Assembly (NCBI GenBank): GCA_034687125.1
Contig: JAQGBZ010000139.1
Span: 1-64,000, forward strand
Reading direction: 5' to 3'
Origin: Neelides folsomi
Taxonomy: Eukaryota > Arthropoda > Collembola > Neelipleona > Neelidae
DNA: 64,000 nucleotides
Positions 48,466 through 61,870 of the stretch are shown one piece after another (the stretch's first letter is position 1; the number at the start of each line of letters is the position of its first letter). The position numbers were made by a program, and so were the translations under genes. Under the pieces are notes generated by a model. The model saw nothing but the letters and a program-made list of their open reading frames with translations, was not told the DNA's origin and made no database searches.

Positions 48466-49854
48466 ATGTTAAGAATGAAAGGACTTCTATTCATCCTGAT
48501 TTCAATCTCCTTATCTTCCATATTGGGATATAATGTCGATGGAGCTCAACGGCATGGGAAAATATTTCAAGTAAACTACAATTTATTTATCGTCAATCTA
48601 AATTATTAAAATTGGTACTTTATATACTAAATTAATAATGGTTAATTTAGATCTAAGATCTTAATTGTATTTAGATCTTAAGTATAGTAAATATATTTTA
48701 ATAAGAATTAAAAATGAGCTTTTTGTACACATATGTAATTAGAATTCGCGTTGGAGAAGATCTCAGCTTTCCCCTTGGACCAAACGGTCGAGAGAAAGCG
48801 AAGAAGGAGGAATTGGCACGAGCAAACCTTCGAGGTTTTGGCTTGAAATTGATCAACCACCAGTTGAACGACAAACGGCGAAAAAAGAAGGTGTTGTGGT
48901 TTTAGAATGCCAAGCAATTGGATCACCGCCGCCAACCATTATTTGGCTTAAGAATGGAAGCCCGATTCGAGATACAGTAAATAAAATTCATTGCTTTTTA
49001 TATTTAAGTTTAATTAAGGTATGTACGAGTCTTAAGAAGTTTATTTAGGCAATTAAACAATGCGTTTTATTAAATTTATTAAAGAACATGGAAGATTCCA
49101 ACAAAGTAGAAATGATGCATGGCCGTTTTTCTCCAATTCATATTTTATTAATGAAGAATAACGGTGGTCCGCCAATGGCGAAAGTTAAATCAAAGCTCCA
49201 ATTGCCTTGCCTTACCTCCTTGGACGAAGCTGAATATACTTGTGTAGCTGAAAACGAAGCTGAGCAACTTATTGCTTCGGCTATTGTTTACGTTTCAGGT
49301 TTGAAATTAAATGAGATTTACTTTTACTAATACAAATAGTTTTTAAGATAGATAACTACTATTATATAAATTTTTTATAAAAAATCCTGAATTTGACAGA
49401 TGGGCCCAAGTTAATCTCCAGAGATTGTGAGAGTGGTGGGAGATATGGAAAGAAACGAGGAGAACGCGTCTCATCTGCCTTCATCGCCAATTCTCAGACC
49501 ATCCATATGGATGTAATTGGCAATGATGTGATGTTGCCTTGTAGAGCTGGAGGTTTCCCTACTCCAAGTGTCCAATGGTTGGACACACAAGGGAGAGAAA
49601 TTCTTGGAGGGAAAAGATACGAGATGAGGGGAAATGGGGATTTGATCATTAGGAACATCAGTTGGACCGATATGGGAGATTTCACTTGTAAAGTGACCAA
49701 TGCGTTTGGCTCGGATCTCACCGCAACTTTCCTCTATCCTCTTCTTGTTAGTGGCATTATTTAAATGAGAAATTAATGGGTTTAATAATTAAACTTTAAT
49801 TATCAATGCCTAATTGTTTGTTTTAATATTTAACAGAATGATGAAGAAACATAA
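48466..49854 (+). CDS. ImpL2: ImpL2-like secreted protein with two Ig domains
   Basis: Five exons (48466-48570, 48743-48976, 49085-49298, 49400-49746, 49837-49854) give 305 aa. A signal peptide (KGLLFILISISLSSILG) precedes a basic linker and two Ig domains. Ig1 has VVLECQAIGSPPPTIIWLKNG and EAEYTCVAENEAE. Ig2 has VMLPCRAGGFPTPSVQWLD and DMGDFTCKVTNAFGSD. Each has the disulphide cysteine pair and core Trp. Arthropod ImpL2 is a secreted binder of insulin-like peptides related to vertebrate IGFBP7 and restrains insulin signalling; nematode zig proteins are similar in form. The last exon (NDEET) is a choice: without that splice the frame ends at 49764. Exon 3 has a second in-frame acceptor 36 nt upstream. 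AATAAA-type sites follow near 50119. Confidence 0.85.
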
Positions 49855-51955
49855 TTCTTAAAGATTGGAACAATTTTCAATTTCAACGCTTCTGCTAAAA
49901 AAAGTACAAATATTTAACATTTTAAAAGCGTTTCTGTTTTGTTTGAATAGCACTTAAGACTATATCGCATGTTGTGCAAAGGTAAAGTACTTAAAATCCT
50001 ATTGACTTGGGTGCACTTTGAAAGTGTAAAAACGATGTAAAATGCCAAAGGCTATTTGTTAATATGTGTAATATTTGTTATCACCATTCTGTATTGAATA
50101 TGCTTTATTATGCAATGTAATAAATAAATTGTTAACGAATTGAAAATATGATCATATTATTACTTGACTTCTTGCACATCAAGTGAAGAAAACTTTGAAT
50201 TGTTTTTACATATATTTACAAACTCTTCTAAATGTAAATACAATAAAATATTTAAAAATCGTTAAAACTAATTGTAATATTACTCAAAATTATTAAAGTT
50301 GAAATGAAAAATCATTATCTGGAATCTTTACTGTAAACTATGAAGAAAAGGCTTAATAAATCTTACAAAATTATATGATAATTTATAAAGTAATTTTTAA
50401 TAATTAACACAACATTCATTTAATACAATATTTGCCATAATTTTCATGTCACGATTATACTATTTATTTAAATTACTTAGAGATGTACATTTATATGAGA
50501 TATAGCATAGATGCACTTAAAGTTAGATAACGCATAGTATTATTAAGACGAGAAGTATGTACGTACAATTTGAATATATTTTTGTACCTTTACATGATTA
50601 CAAGTAAGTATGTATTTACATTTATCTACCTACCTACTTTAATGTAATTGTTTTTATACATATTGTTTACAATTAATCAGGTCAGAGAAGATTGAGTACA
50701 TGGGTCACAACAGCGTTAGATTTGTAGGAAGGTATTGGGTACTCATAAGTATAGGGATTATTCGTACATATTTGTAATATTTAATTAAATTCAGTACCTA
50801 CCTAATTACGTATAGGGACATTTGAAGTTTTTAAGCTTTTAGTAAAGCACAGATAGGTACACAAGAAAGATCTATTTAATTTGAAATATAACATTATATC
50901 ATTAAATCCACTACTTTAAACAGGGTGATTTTTTATCTTGATATAAATTTTTAGCGTTAAAGATTTCAATCAAGATGAAAAATACCTTGTATTTACATAG
51001 CACAGGTCTAGACTACATTTTATCGTACAATAAATATTGTATTTATCAATATCATTGCGTGATTATAATAATTATTCAAGTACACTGTTCAGTTCACAAT
51101 TTCAATATTCTTACTGGTCATTCATTATAACGTTCAAAAAATACACGTTGTTTCATTGTTTCATATTTGTAGTTGATACAGTTCTTTCTCTTCAACTTAC
51201 ATAAAACATGGATAGATAGCTTAAATAAAAAATACAATTCGCAGGATAGTATTTAATCTATTTAAAATTAAATTATATTTAATAATGCTTTGAAAATACA
51301 CTTACATGAATCACCATTTCACTATACATAAAATTGAGTCCAAAATATTTGGCAATAATTTGAGTAATTTTTATAACTAAATAATAGTTAGCAAAATACT
51401 AACTAAAATATATTTATAAATGTAAATATAAACATAATGTGCATATTACATAGAATAATTTCCCATTAAACTGGTATTTTGTATTTTGGAAAGATAAAAA
51501 TTAATTACTTTATAATGAATACATTATCTTTGGTTATCAAGTTCCATCGGATCCAGTAAAATATGGGTATGAAAAATGTTTCATATAGATAGTACCTACA
51601 TAAATATAATATACAGTATGTCAGATAAACCATAATAAAGAGTACTTTAGTGTTATAGTTAGAGATAATTATTTATATATATTTTATTTATAATGCATAA
51701 GAAATTAATTTATTAATGTAATCTCATGAGATCATTCATCATCTTTTGTCGTTCAAATTCTCAATCGAATTGAAGAGTTTGTGTCAATTTTGGCAAAAAA
51801 TGGAAACTTTGTATAATAGAGTTCTCCTCTTGGAAATATTAGTAGTGAAATTTTCTTCATATAATTGTGATTTACATTTTCGATAAATATAGTTTTATAG
51901 AGCACCAGAATTAAGTGTATTTAGTAAATTAGATTGAGTTAATTGTGCAGAAAGA
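49855..51955. other. Intergenic between convergent ImpL2-like and klumpfuss-like genes
   Basis: Two kilobases of AT-rich DNA with no gene seen. TACCTA/TAGGTA words are frequent from 50600 to 50860, which looks like low-complexity sequence. Both neighbours probably have 3' UTRs here. Confidence 0.6.
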
Positions 51956-53378
51956 TCATTTTTTCTCTTCTGAAACAGTAAGCATGCTGAGGTTGGAAGA
52001 GAGAGTCGGAGAGAGGCAAAGGTCAACACTGTGAGATTGTTGGACCAGCCCTTGATGAGTCTTCAAATGTCTGGTTATCATGTCTCGTCTACAAGCCATG
52101 TAACTACATTGAGGACATTTGTACGGCTTCTCCCCTGTATGAGTCCTTTGATGAGTTGACAAATGGTCCGATCTATTAAACAAATATTACCAAAATTAAT
52201 TTATTTCTAATTAAAACATTCATAACAATTTCTTTAATAATTAAACTAATTAATTAATGAAGTTAAGTAATAATTGATTAAATGAAAATTAATTAATTAA
52301 TTATTGAATAACTTTCTAAATTGCTAACTAATTAGAGTTAATTCTTAATTAAAAACCTTGAGAAGACTTGTCCACAAATGGTGCAATTGTACGGTTTGGA
52401 CCCGGTGTGAAGCCTCATGTGTCTCGTGAGCATGTCAGAGCGTGCAAACGATCGTTGGCAAACCTCACAAGGATAAGTTCTCGTCTGCTCGAAACTATTT
52501 GAATATCCTGGCGGTATTCGACGATGTCGACTTGCAATATGTTTCATTAGCCGATCTTGTAAAAGGAATGATTGCCCACATGCGGAGCATACATGCTCCC
52601 CCGCCGAACCTCCCGCCTGGAATGTGAAAACGGAGCTGTGGGAACGAGAGGCGGAAAGTGTTCCTCGACGGAAAGCTGCACCAGCAGTCACAGGTGGGCT
52701 GTTGAACGATGAGTCGTCGGAAGACCCGGTGGAGAAAAGACGTTGGCTCAAACTTCGCCCGGTTTTTAAACTCAAATCGAGAGGAGAATCTTGTGTTGAG
52801 CAGAGGGAGGAATTGAGGGATTCGACCGAACCGTAATAAACGGCTGGACATAAATTGAGAGGATGAGGTCGAGACTTTGTTCGAAAAAGCGTCCTCATTG
52901 AGGCTCCATGATCACTTTGCTGTTCTTCTTCTCGGTGTTCCAATGGGAGGAGATCAGAATCAGAATGGCATCTATTTAAATAGGAATAATTTAAGGCTAT
53001 TTTTGCAGTATTTGATCTGATTAAATTAATTTGATTATAATATTAAATTAGATAATTTATTTATAATTTTATATTTGACCTTCTTCTTGCCAATGGATCT
53101 TCTTGAGCAAAGAGGAGTCGAAGATCTGTGTCAGTAGAATTAGGATCGAATGCTCTCATGGTGTCACAACACTGATGATGTCCTTGGTCCCTTCCGTCTC
53201 CACTGATGAGGATCTTTGGAGAAAAAACCTCCCCGGTGTCTTCCCCACTTGTACTTGTCACATCTCCACTGAAATTGAATCGTCGGCCCTCTTCTTCACA
53301 ACTTCCTCCATAAAATGCCATGGTGCCTGGAGAGGAATGGGCCGATTCTCCTCCGCACTCCTCCTCTCGATAACTCAT
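51956..53378 (-). CDS. klu: Klumpfuss-like C2H2 zinc-finger transcription factor
   Basis: Three coding exons (53378-53080, 52971-52357, 52172-51956) give 376 aa. The N-terminal part is Ser/Gly/acidic. A PLDLSLK motif near residue 163 matches the CtBP-binding consensus, which suggests repression. Four C2H2 fingers follow at about 227-250, 262-284, 290-312 and 318-340. The last three read [34 protein letters not shown] and [17 protein letters not shown], close to Drosophila Klumpfuss, a WT1/EGR-related factor acting in neuroblasts and bristle development. The [20 protein letters not shown] linker region is strongly conserved. The ATG at 53378 is in an exon that opens with an acceptor (TTTCAG), so at least one 5' exon lies further upstream in the gene-poor region. 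The orthology call rests on memory of the family. Confidence 0.75.
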
Positions 53379-56300
53379 GTTCGATCCTCCTGAAATGAAA
53401 TCAAATGCGTTTAAATATTTGAGGAAAAATTTTCCACAGCTCAAGCAATTAAATCAACCTACAAAACTCGAAACATTTCTCAGAATTTGATTCAATAAAG
53501 TCAAACATGCCCAAGTTTCTCATTGAGAGAGCAGAAAGGGGAATTTGGGAGAGAAACGGAAATTAAATTCTTTTCTCTTTGGAGGTGAAAGAGAAAAGGA
53601 GGAATTGAATTTGGTCTTTCGCTCGCTCGGAGAAGTTAATTTACTTCATCAACTTCATTCCTCTTTGAGAAAAATTGAATGAAAAGGACGGGAATTTAAT
53701 AAAAGTTGGATATGGGGACATTTTGTAACAACGTTTCCCATTAGAGGAAACTTTTTTACTGATGGTCCGTAATTAATTTCTGTTCGACTGTCCTTTGTAC
53801 CTTTTGGCTCTTTACTTCGGCTTCTCAATCATGTCATATAAGTCATCATTAAAAGTGGTTAAAGACTGTTAATTGTTATATACAATTTCGTCTCTTTTTC
53901 TCAATTTATTTTTTAACGATAAAAGATTTGATGAGCCAAAGTCTCAACATTAAATTACGAGAGGGGTTCATTAAATAATAAGATCAAATGGAAATGGTTT
54001 ATTTTTTATCATTGTCAGTGGATTGGATACTTCATACATAGTAAATTCAAACAGATGATATTATGATAATATTTGTATAGGTATATTATATTTAGTATGT
54101 ACTTATATAATATATTTATTAAATGTGTTTTTATGTGTATAGTATATAGTATTAGGGTGATATAAATACTATATTAAATACTATGTATGTAGTACATTTA
54201 GAAGTATGTAAGTAAAATGATCCATTTTATGTCTTTCTACAAATCCATGAAATTGATTCCACGAAATAGTCAAACTTTGTTTTGAAGGAAAAGCGTTAAT
54301 TTCTTCGCGAGGGTATTTCTTTAGAAGAGAAAAATCTTTTCTCTTTCTTTTTATTACTCATTCAAAAGTTTCTTTCTAAAAGTTTCCCATTTTTTCTTCA
54401 ACTTCGATTCAACTTCAGCTTCTTACCTTTTCTCAAGTATCATTCGATAAGAAGTTTCAGACTTTTCAACCAGCTTTAATCTTTACTATGTAATTCAAAT
54501 ATAAAAGTACAGGTATTAAGTTTGGACTGAATAGCAACCAAACAAAGTTTACCTGTTTATTTCCACCATCCGAATATAAAGAACTTGATATTGAAAAAAG
54601 TTTCAAGACCTTACATTCTTCATGAACACAATATAATGTACGAGTACTCGTCTATTACATCTACATCTTATTCGTATGAAAATAAATTGAAAATGAAATA
54701 AAATGAAAAGACTATTATATCTTTATAATTGCAATTCATTTATAAATCAAACACCCATTTAACCATATTCTCCCTTAGTTAGTATATTATTTTAATTAAT
54801 TATAAGTCGATGAAATTAGGTAGGTTGGTCGAAACGAAAGTCAAAGCCTTTTCTCTTAAGTGGGAATGAGAGTTTATTGAAAAAAGAATCCTTGGAAATC
54901 CAATCGATAGAGGATGATGTGGTGGGGAAGGTGAGTCGACCGTCTAATTAGCTTATAAATCTACACAACTCTGTGGGAAACTCAAAGATCATTCGACCAG
55001 AAGATCTTCGGTCTACGTTAATATCATACATGACCTGGAACCAAATAATAATGAAATTGGAAACTTTGCCATTTCTAATCCCTAACCAATAGCCGACTCT
55101 TCTTCTCTGAGTCCTTCCACATCTTTCATTTCTCTCATTCCTCTCGCAAACTGAAGATCCAATCGCATTATCGCTATACCCACTGTCGTCATTATCTCAT
55201 TATTCTTCTCCTCTCCTATGCAAACGATGAACTCAACAGGAATTGGAAAGAGCGATGGAAAGACTGAAGGCGGAAATGAACTTTTCAATATCTCCATTCC
55301 CCTTCAAATTCATACTCCAACTACGCAAGCAAATCATAATTGTTAAAATTAAATAAATATTTATTATTACCTATTACACAATACATAATTATGGAATGAA
55401 CAACAATAGCAGATTTTATAACTTTTTAAATGCCATCTTCAGATGTTTATTTTTAGTTCTCATCAAAAGATTCATAATCATTAAAAATTTCCCCGCTTTC
55501 ACCAGATTTTCAATTAGTTAAATAAGCACTGAGAACTTACTAATAATGACGTAATGAAATCCTCTTTATCAAATTTGATATTTCATTAATTATTCCACTT
55601 ACATTAAAAAGCTAGAAGGCGGAAAGTTTTCCTTTTACAAAAAGGGTTAAATTTCCCCCATCGAAATAATTGCGACATTTGATCTCTCTCTCACCAATCC
55701 CGCTTAAATTAATTATATGAGAACATCGCTTTAGCCTACATATTTCAATCCCAGGTTTACATTATATTATTCCCAATCAACTTTGATCTATTTAAATATA
55801 GCCATTAGTTCATATGAGTATAAAATCCTATCGAGAGTGTATGGTTTATGGAAACGAACCAACGATAAGAAAGTTTGTCGGGAGATAGGGGAAGTGTATT
55901 GTCTCTTTGTGTTGGTAGTGGAGGGATCAATATCTCCGTCTGCCTGCGCGTAGGCGGACTCGAGGTGGAAGGTTAGTTTCATTCCCTTGCCCTTGACCCA
56001 CACTTCCTCCCACTGCCATTAATATGATTATGTTTAACTCACCTCCTCCGCCCTCACGTCATCTCACCACGACACTCCCACTCATTAAATAACTTATTTA
56101 TTCTCTTTAATAATAAAGATATGTAGAGTTATTGGAACTTCCAGATTAATTACAACCAGGTACTTTGGAACAATCAGTTGGAGTTATCTTTAGGTAATTA
56201 ATTTATTTGGAATCAACTTGGGATTAATTGGAGGTCCGTAGGGCAAGGAGAGAAAGAACAACGTGGTGCTTTCCCCTACACCGTTTCCCGTAGAACCGCC

Positions 56301-59300
56301 GAACAACTCCACGGCTCTTCCTCTCTTATATTCACAACTTGGGAACAAGGAGCCTGCGTATAGTATTAACATCATCTAATCACCCATTTCAACTTCTTTT
56401 TAATTGGGAATCAAGATTAAAATGTACACTTATTAAACATCATTTTCACCTCATAATACCTTTCTACTCTCACCGTTAAAGATAATAGAGCACTGTACTA
56501 ATGTTACTATACTGTATACCTATTAACCTACTGTATTATCCATAGGTCCATAGTGCACATCGAGCTTTTTTAAACTATCGGAAATTGTTCTACAAAGCTT
56601 GATGATGATGATACAATTTACATATTATTTAATTAAGAATGTCAGCCATTTTGCAAGATGCGCTTGATGATTTGAAATAATGAGATTTTGTATTATATGT
56701 AAATTAACTTGCTTGAATGTTAATTGTTAACAGATTTATTAAAATACTATGATTTAGGCTCATTTGGGGTATTTATATGTATTCTGTATTAGGTATATAT
56801 ATGATGGTATACATAGAATAGGTATGACATATTGGTTTAATGAATTTTGTGGAATTCCTAAATATTTAAAATTTAACAGATTTTATCGGTTGAAAAATGA
56901 TGAATTTATCTCGAGCAGGATTCATTTATTGAAGAGGCGGATACCGAGGCGAGGACGAACCACTTCTCCTTAATTGCTTTATAATTCTCATCTTCCTCTC
57001 TGCTTCCGTTCAAACCTCATACATCCACATCGTTTCATTTAATCAGAGATACCTACATGCGTAGACACCACAACCAAGCTCTGTTAATTCCCTACATACG
57101 CAATAAACTTCAATTTACGTACTTTACTCCTGGATTTCAAAAGACAAATTCCAATTTCAATTTCTCAACTCAACATTCCCATTTTACAAAGGAAAAAGAG
57201 CAAATTGTTTTCTAATTGTGATTTCCTCCCTTTGATATTTAAAAACAGCTCAATGTTGTTGATTCTTTCTTTCACCGTACATCCGTTGAGGTTCCCGGAG
57301 GCTGTTCCGATCCATCATTTACGTATTACCTTCTTACCAAATAATGCGTCGCGAATTCCTTTTGATGCATGATGAGAATGATAAAGTAAATAGTATGTTT
57401 ATTGGTCTACTTATGTAAGGAACCTCCGAGACGGTCTTTGATTGAATCTTCTCCGGGTCTAGAGGGTAAAAATTGATCGGTTTGGATAATTGAGTCGAGA
57501 GGGGCGTCGGGAGTGGGTGAATAATAGATTATGCCTATACAGCTTCACAAGTCCACGGATTGCAGTGTGGTCGATGAGACGCCTTTTATTTAATCCGCCC
57601 ACACACGAACCCAAACGGCGGCGTAGTCCTCCCAACCAACGGCCTTTCTTCATAACACATTTACTTTCATCTCTCCCATACATAGTATGGGAGAGATATA
57701 CCCACTTCCTCATTTGAGGACTATTTATATTCAAGGGATATATTCCTCTTCCTCTGACGTCTCTCCATCATCTTCGACCTTTAGATTTTAAATTCAAGGG
57801 AATGGTCAAGTTCACAGACACAGTCGGGACGGCAAGGTTGTGATCGCAAAATATCCAGAATCACAAAAGGGTCCAATACTTACAATTATGTAATGTATTA
57901 TGTAACATGGGTGGACCCAATGCCCTGAAAGGTATTTTTACTATATTTATACTGATATCACGTACCTTTGTATGTATACAAATAGGTAATATACTTACTT
58001 ACGTATTGTATTGTTACAATGATGTTGCTTTCTCCTGAGTCAAAATCGATGAGCTTATTGAATGCTTATGATGAGAAAATTCAATTGAAATGTTCAGGTG
58101 TGCATTGTCATTGAGCTCATTGTCAGTACACAATTACTCACCTGAGTTTCTGACGTAAATAAAATAATTTTTTTACTTAGTATAAGTAATATAAGACTTA
58201 CGATATAAAAATACTTATGTACAGATACTTATTAAAGTTTACAACTGATACAGTACAACATTAATTATATAAGTTTGTCTAAGAAAAATTAATACTTTCC
58301 CAAGTTAAATGTGTAAAAAGCAAAATAGTCATTTGAGGTGATTATGATAGCGAGAATGAAAAAAAAAGATTTTGCAAGTAGTAAAAAATAACCATTTCCT
58401 TCCATTTATTTCTCATTTGAGTGATGAGGAAATTTCCTTTTCGTTGCGATCAACAGGTTCATAGAGTGAAAAGTAATACAATTAATTCTTCCATGCATTT
58501 TATGTATAAGATATATGACGTCAGTAGCCGTCTACTTTTTCCAAGAATTCATTTCAGTTGTTTTAAAAACAATTTCTTACATCTACTTATACATAACATT
58601 CTACACTATTATGATCATTGAGATAAATTCATTCTCAATTTAATATTACAGAATTTTATTATAAAAATCCTTTTCATCTTTATTCATTGAACATGGATTT
58701 TTACTAAAAATTGTTAATATTTAATAAATATGTAATTATAAATATGTTTAAAGTTACAAAAAAAGTAACTATTGAATAACTAATTATGCACTTGGTGTCA
58801 ATTAAGACGTTATAATTTAAATAATTTAATTATTTAACAGCTTACAATACATATTTACATCGTAAAATCCTTCATCATTGGATTGTTTAAAATAATTAGT
58901 GAAAGAAGAAAATAACCATTGTTAAATAAATCGTACAATATGATTATTTATAATTTCTAAATAACAAATATCTCATCGAATAATGTTAAAGTTATAAACA
59001 ATAATAACTATTTAATAACTAGTAACTAAACAATTACTAAATACATAAATTATCTTAAAAAAGATAAATGTTTAAATAACATCATATTAGTTTATTAAAA
59101 ATTAGTGTGACTAATTCTTAAAATTAACTATGCAATTAGTCCATTTGAATCATGTTTTTAAATAATAAAACAAAGTGTCACATAAACTTGTGTGTAAGGC
59201 CTCAACGGATATTGCGGATTAATTCGATTCTAAAAATTAGTTTATCTAATATAAAATTGAACCAGACTCCACACGCTAGTATTTAGCTACGACTTGTTTT

Positions 59301-59420
59301 AAGATCCCTTTTGTTAAATATATAAAACTATAAATGAACAATATAAAGCATTCGAAGTGAACAATTTTGAAATGAATAATTCCTAAAATTCACTTAATAC
59401 TACAGTAGTAAAATGGAGGG
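53379..59420. other. Gene-poor 6-kb region upstream of the klumpfuss-like gene
   Basis: No protein or RNA gene recognised. AT-rich DNA alternates with GC-richer islands at about 55080-55300, 55830-56060, 56220-56350 and 57240-57780. These have open frames on both strands, none homologous to anything I know. Conserved regulatory DNA or unlisted 5' exons of the developmental gene at 53378 are the simplest explanation. A near-perfect palindrome lies at 57669-57697. Confidence 0.45.
57669..57697. repeat. 13-bp perfect inverted repeat with 3-nt spacer
   Basis: ATCTCTCCCATAC and its exact reverse complement flank ATA. The arms are GC-mixed rather than simple AT sequence, so chance is less likely than for the many AT palindromes here. 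It lies inside one of the GC-richer islands. Confidence 0.85.
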
Positions 59421-61262
59421 TCAAAATGGCATAATTGACACTTTCCTCTTTCCTTTCGCCAATTTCGACGAGGCCGATTTGGTGTCCGAGGTACTTGAAG
59501 ACGGTGAAGAGGTCACTTCCGAGGCCAGACGTGGTGGTGGATGATGGGACTGATGGGAGCTGGTCGAAATCGAAGAGTTTAATTTATCCACTGCATGAGA
59601 GAAAAGGCGATTGCTGGCCAAATGTCTTCTCCTTAGTTTTTCCCTCAAATCCTCATCTTGATTTGATTTCTTTTCTTCGTCTTCTTTTCGCCCTCGCCGT
59701 CCTTCGTCTTCTTCATTGGGTGAGGATTTTAAACGGGTGAGTCGATTAGGAAGTTGAGAATTCTTCACTCCGTCCTTTCGTTTACTCTCCTCCTTCCGAG
59801 TTTCTTTACTAAGTTTGATCACTTTGGGTTCTTTTGCTTTTTCCTCAATGTCGTTTCCGAATCTTTTGAGTCGTTCTTCTCTCCTTTTGTCCATCTCAAG
59901 TTCAAATTCTGTTTTGGGCTTTGCTGGACCTGGCGATTCGTCCTTTCGCTCTCGACTCCCCTCCTTTCGATTATGCCTTCTCTTGGATGATTTTTTATTC
60001 CGGCTCCCATCCCCTGGTTCCTCTTTTGAACGAGAATTTTCTCTTTTATTACTCCGATCCGGGTTTTTAGTGCCTTTAGCTCGAAGGTCTCGGATTCCTA
60101 ATTCGATCTCAGTTGGAATTTCCATGAGGCGTTTTCTTTTCACTGAACTTTCCTCATTTCTCTCATCTTTAATTTCATTTGGTCGAGTTCGTAGTTGTTT
60201 GGATTTTGACTGAAGTTTGTCCCAACTTTTGTCTTTATTTGTACTGTGTCGAGCTAAGCTTGTATTGTCCTCACGACCATCGCGTGCATCACGAAATTCC
60301 CGATGACTCTCACGAACGTCTCGTGTCTCTCGAAGGTCCTTCTTGTCTCCTAACCTTCGTTCATCACGTGGATTGTTGTAGTCTCGAGATTTGGAGGAGA
60401 CTCGACGGTCCTTCTGGCGATCACGATGATCTCGGGACACTCCTCGCCCATCCCGCATGTCCCGGCTTCCTCGACCACCACCACGGGGGAAATCGCGTCG
60501 ATGGTTTCTTGAATCATGGTCGCTTCTTCTTGTATCGTCCAAAATGTCAGATTTGTAAGCTTCCGGGATTTTCTTCCCCTCTTTTGACTTTTTCCCAGAA
60601 ATTGGTTTCGCTGCCTCTTCTTCTAAGGAATGTAAAATCTTGTCGAATGAGTCTTCGGATTTCAAACTTAACAAGTCTGAATCTGACTCTTCCCCACCAT
60701 CTGCTTCTTCTTCTTCAGAACTGTAATAATGAAATCGTGTTTAGTTTATTAGAAAAGATACAAAACAATATGGTTCAAGTTGGGCCATTACTCGTGATGT
60801 CGTTAAGTCATAAAATTCATCAGTAAATAAAAATATTTAACATACTATGAATAAGCCGAAGATTTACCTCATAACTATTTCTTCGACAATTTCATCAACA
60901 TCGGATTCAGAAAACTCTCCTTCAGCTACAACGAGTTCAGTAAACTCAGGAACATTGAGCTTTTTGATCTCACTCTCAGGCAATGTAGATTTCCCATAGT
61001 ATAGCTAAAATTATCAAATTGTCAAATTCATTAGAAATCAAATTAAATTAAATAATTAGCGATAAGTCAAGTTTGCTTAAAATAGTTTTTGATTAACGAC
61101 GATTGAATAAAAAATTATTTGGCAAACAATTTAAAATGTATAAATCTTAAGTTTAGATTTTTGGTGATCTAGAAGTCAAATTACCTTCTGGTTGATTGCA
61201 AGTGATGAGAGAGCCCTTTGACGAAGAAGTTCAAGATCTTCGTCTGAATCTCCATCAGACAT
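59421..61262 (-). CDS. Arg/Asp/Lys-rich nuclear-type protein, unrecognised
   Basis: Three exons (61262-61185, 61004-60868, 60720-59421) give 504 aa. The first exon, MSDGDSDEDLELLRQRALSS, contains a DEDLELLRxxAL motif of a kind found at the N-termini of several RNA-processing proteins. Exon 2 is acidic and helical (LYYGKSTLPESEIKKLN, DVDEIVEEIV). Exon 3 opens with an acidic run (SSEEEEADGGEESDSDLL), then about 130 residues of alternating Arg/Asp dipeptides with a GGGRGSRDMRDGRG segment, then a Lys/Glu/Arg-rich region with EFELEMDKRREERLKRFGND, and a Ser-rich end (SPSSSTSDTKSASSKLAKGK). No folded domain is visible. The composition suggests a nuclear splicing or mRNP factor, which is inference. 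The start is the first ATG in frame. It is head-to-head with eIF2 beta, with 608 bp between the start codons. Confidence 0.75.
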
Positions 61263-61870
61263 TCTTATTATTTTTTCACTCAACTTGTTCCGTTCTCGGA
61301 GCTTTAAAAATTCTTCCAATATTTTTAATTCATTTTCTCTATTAGAGTCTCGGGTGGTTCCTTTGGTCAAATGATCCCAGAGATGAAGATAATTTTAATT
61401 CAATTTAAAGTCAAACGAGGATTAAAAAATGAAAGTTTTGGAAAGCTGTGCTCTTCAAGTCTTCAACTCCCTTCTGTTTGTTCACCTACAATTCTCACTT
61501 ATTCTTTATAGGGAATTTATTTAGTCTTGCTGTTGCAATTTTCCTTACAATTTTCCTATTTGACTCAATAGGAGTAAAAGTTGTAAAAGAATAAATAAAT
61601 TACGATGGTCTTTTCCAAACTCCCACTCTTCAACTTCCACGAAATAATCGACTGGTTATATTGGAGAATTTGGGGCAATCGCTGACAATGTGGCATATAT
61701 TCAATTCTTCCCTCGTTTTTCTCCCCTCTAGGTTCTGATGCAATGAGGACGGGACAGAGACAAGGTCTGCATTTTCTCCATATTCCAATCATCTTACCTG
61801 GAAATTCTCTCTTCCTCGTGGACGTCTGAGATTTAAAGTTTAATTAAAGTCGTTAAGAAAATTATCCATC
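61263..61870. promoter_or_regulatory. Divergent upstream region of the Arg/Asp-rich gene and eIF2 beta
   Basis: A 608-bp space between opposite start codons, likely holding promoters and 5' UTRs of both genes. A GC-richer stretch at 61610-61830 is nearest eIF2 beta. No specific element identified. Confidence 0.4.

Noticed and set aside
49494-49721. Open frame antisense to the second Ig domain
   Set aside because: Shadow of the ImpL2-like exon; no motif of its own.
50600-50860. Dense TACCTA/TAGGTA words as a possible repeat array or binding cluster
   Set aside because: Irregular spacing and orientation, no period; similar words occur in other AT-rich parts of the window.
59754-60213. Long + strand open frames opposite the Arg/Asp-rich gene
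   Set aside because: They are the antisense of a repetitive coding exon; the - strand frame is 433 codons long and joins cleanly to two upstream exons.
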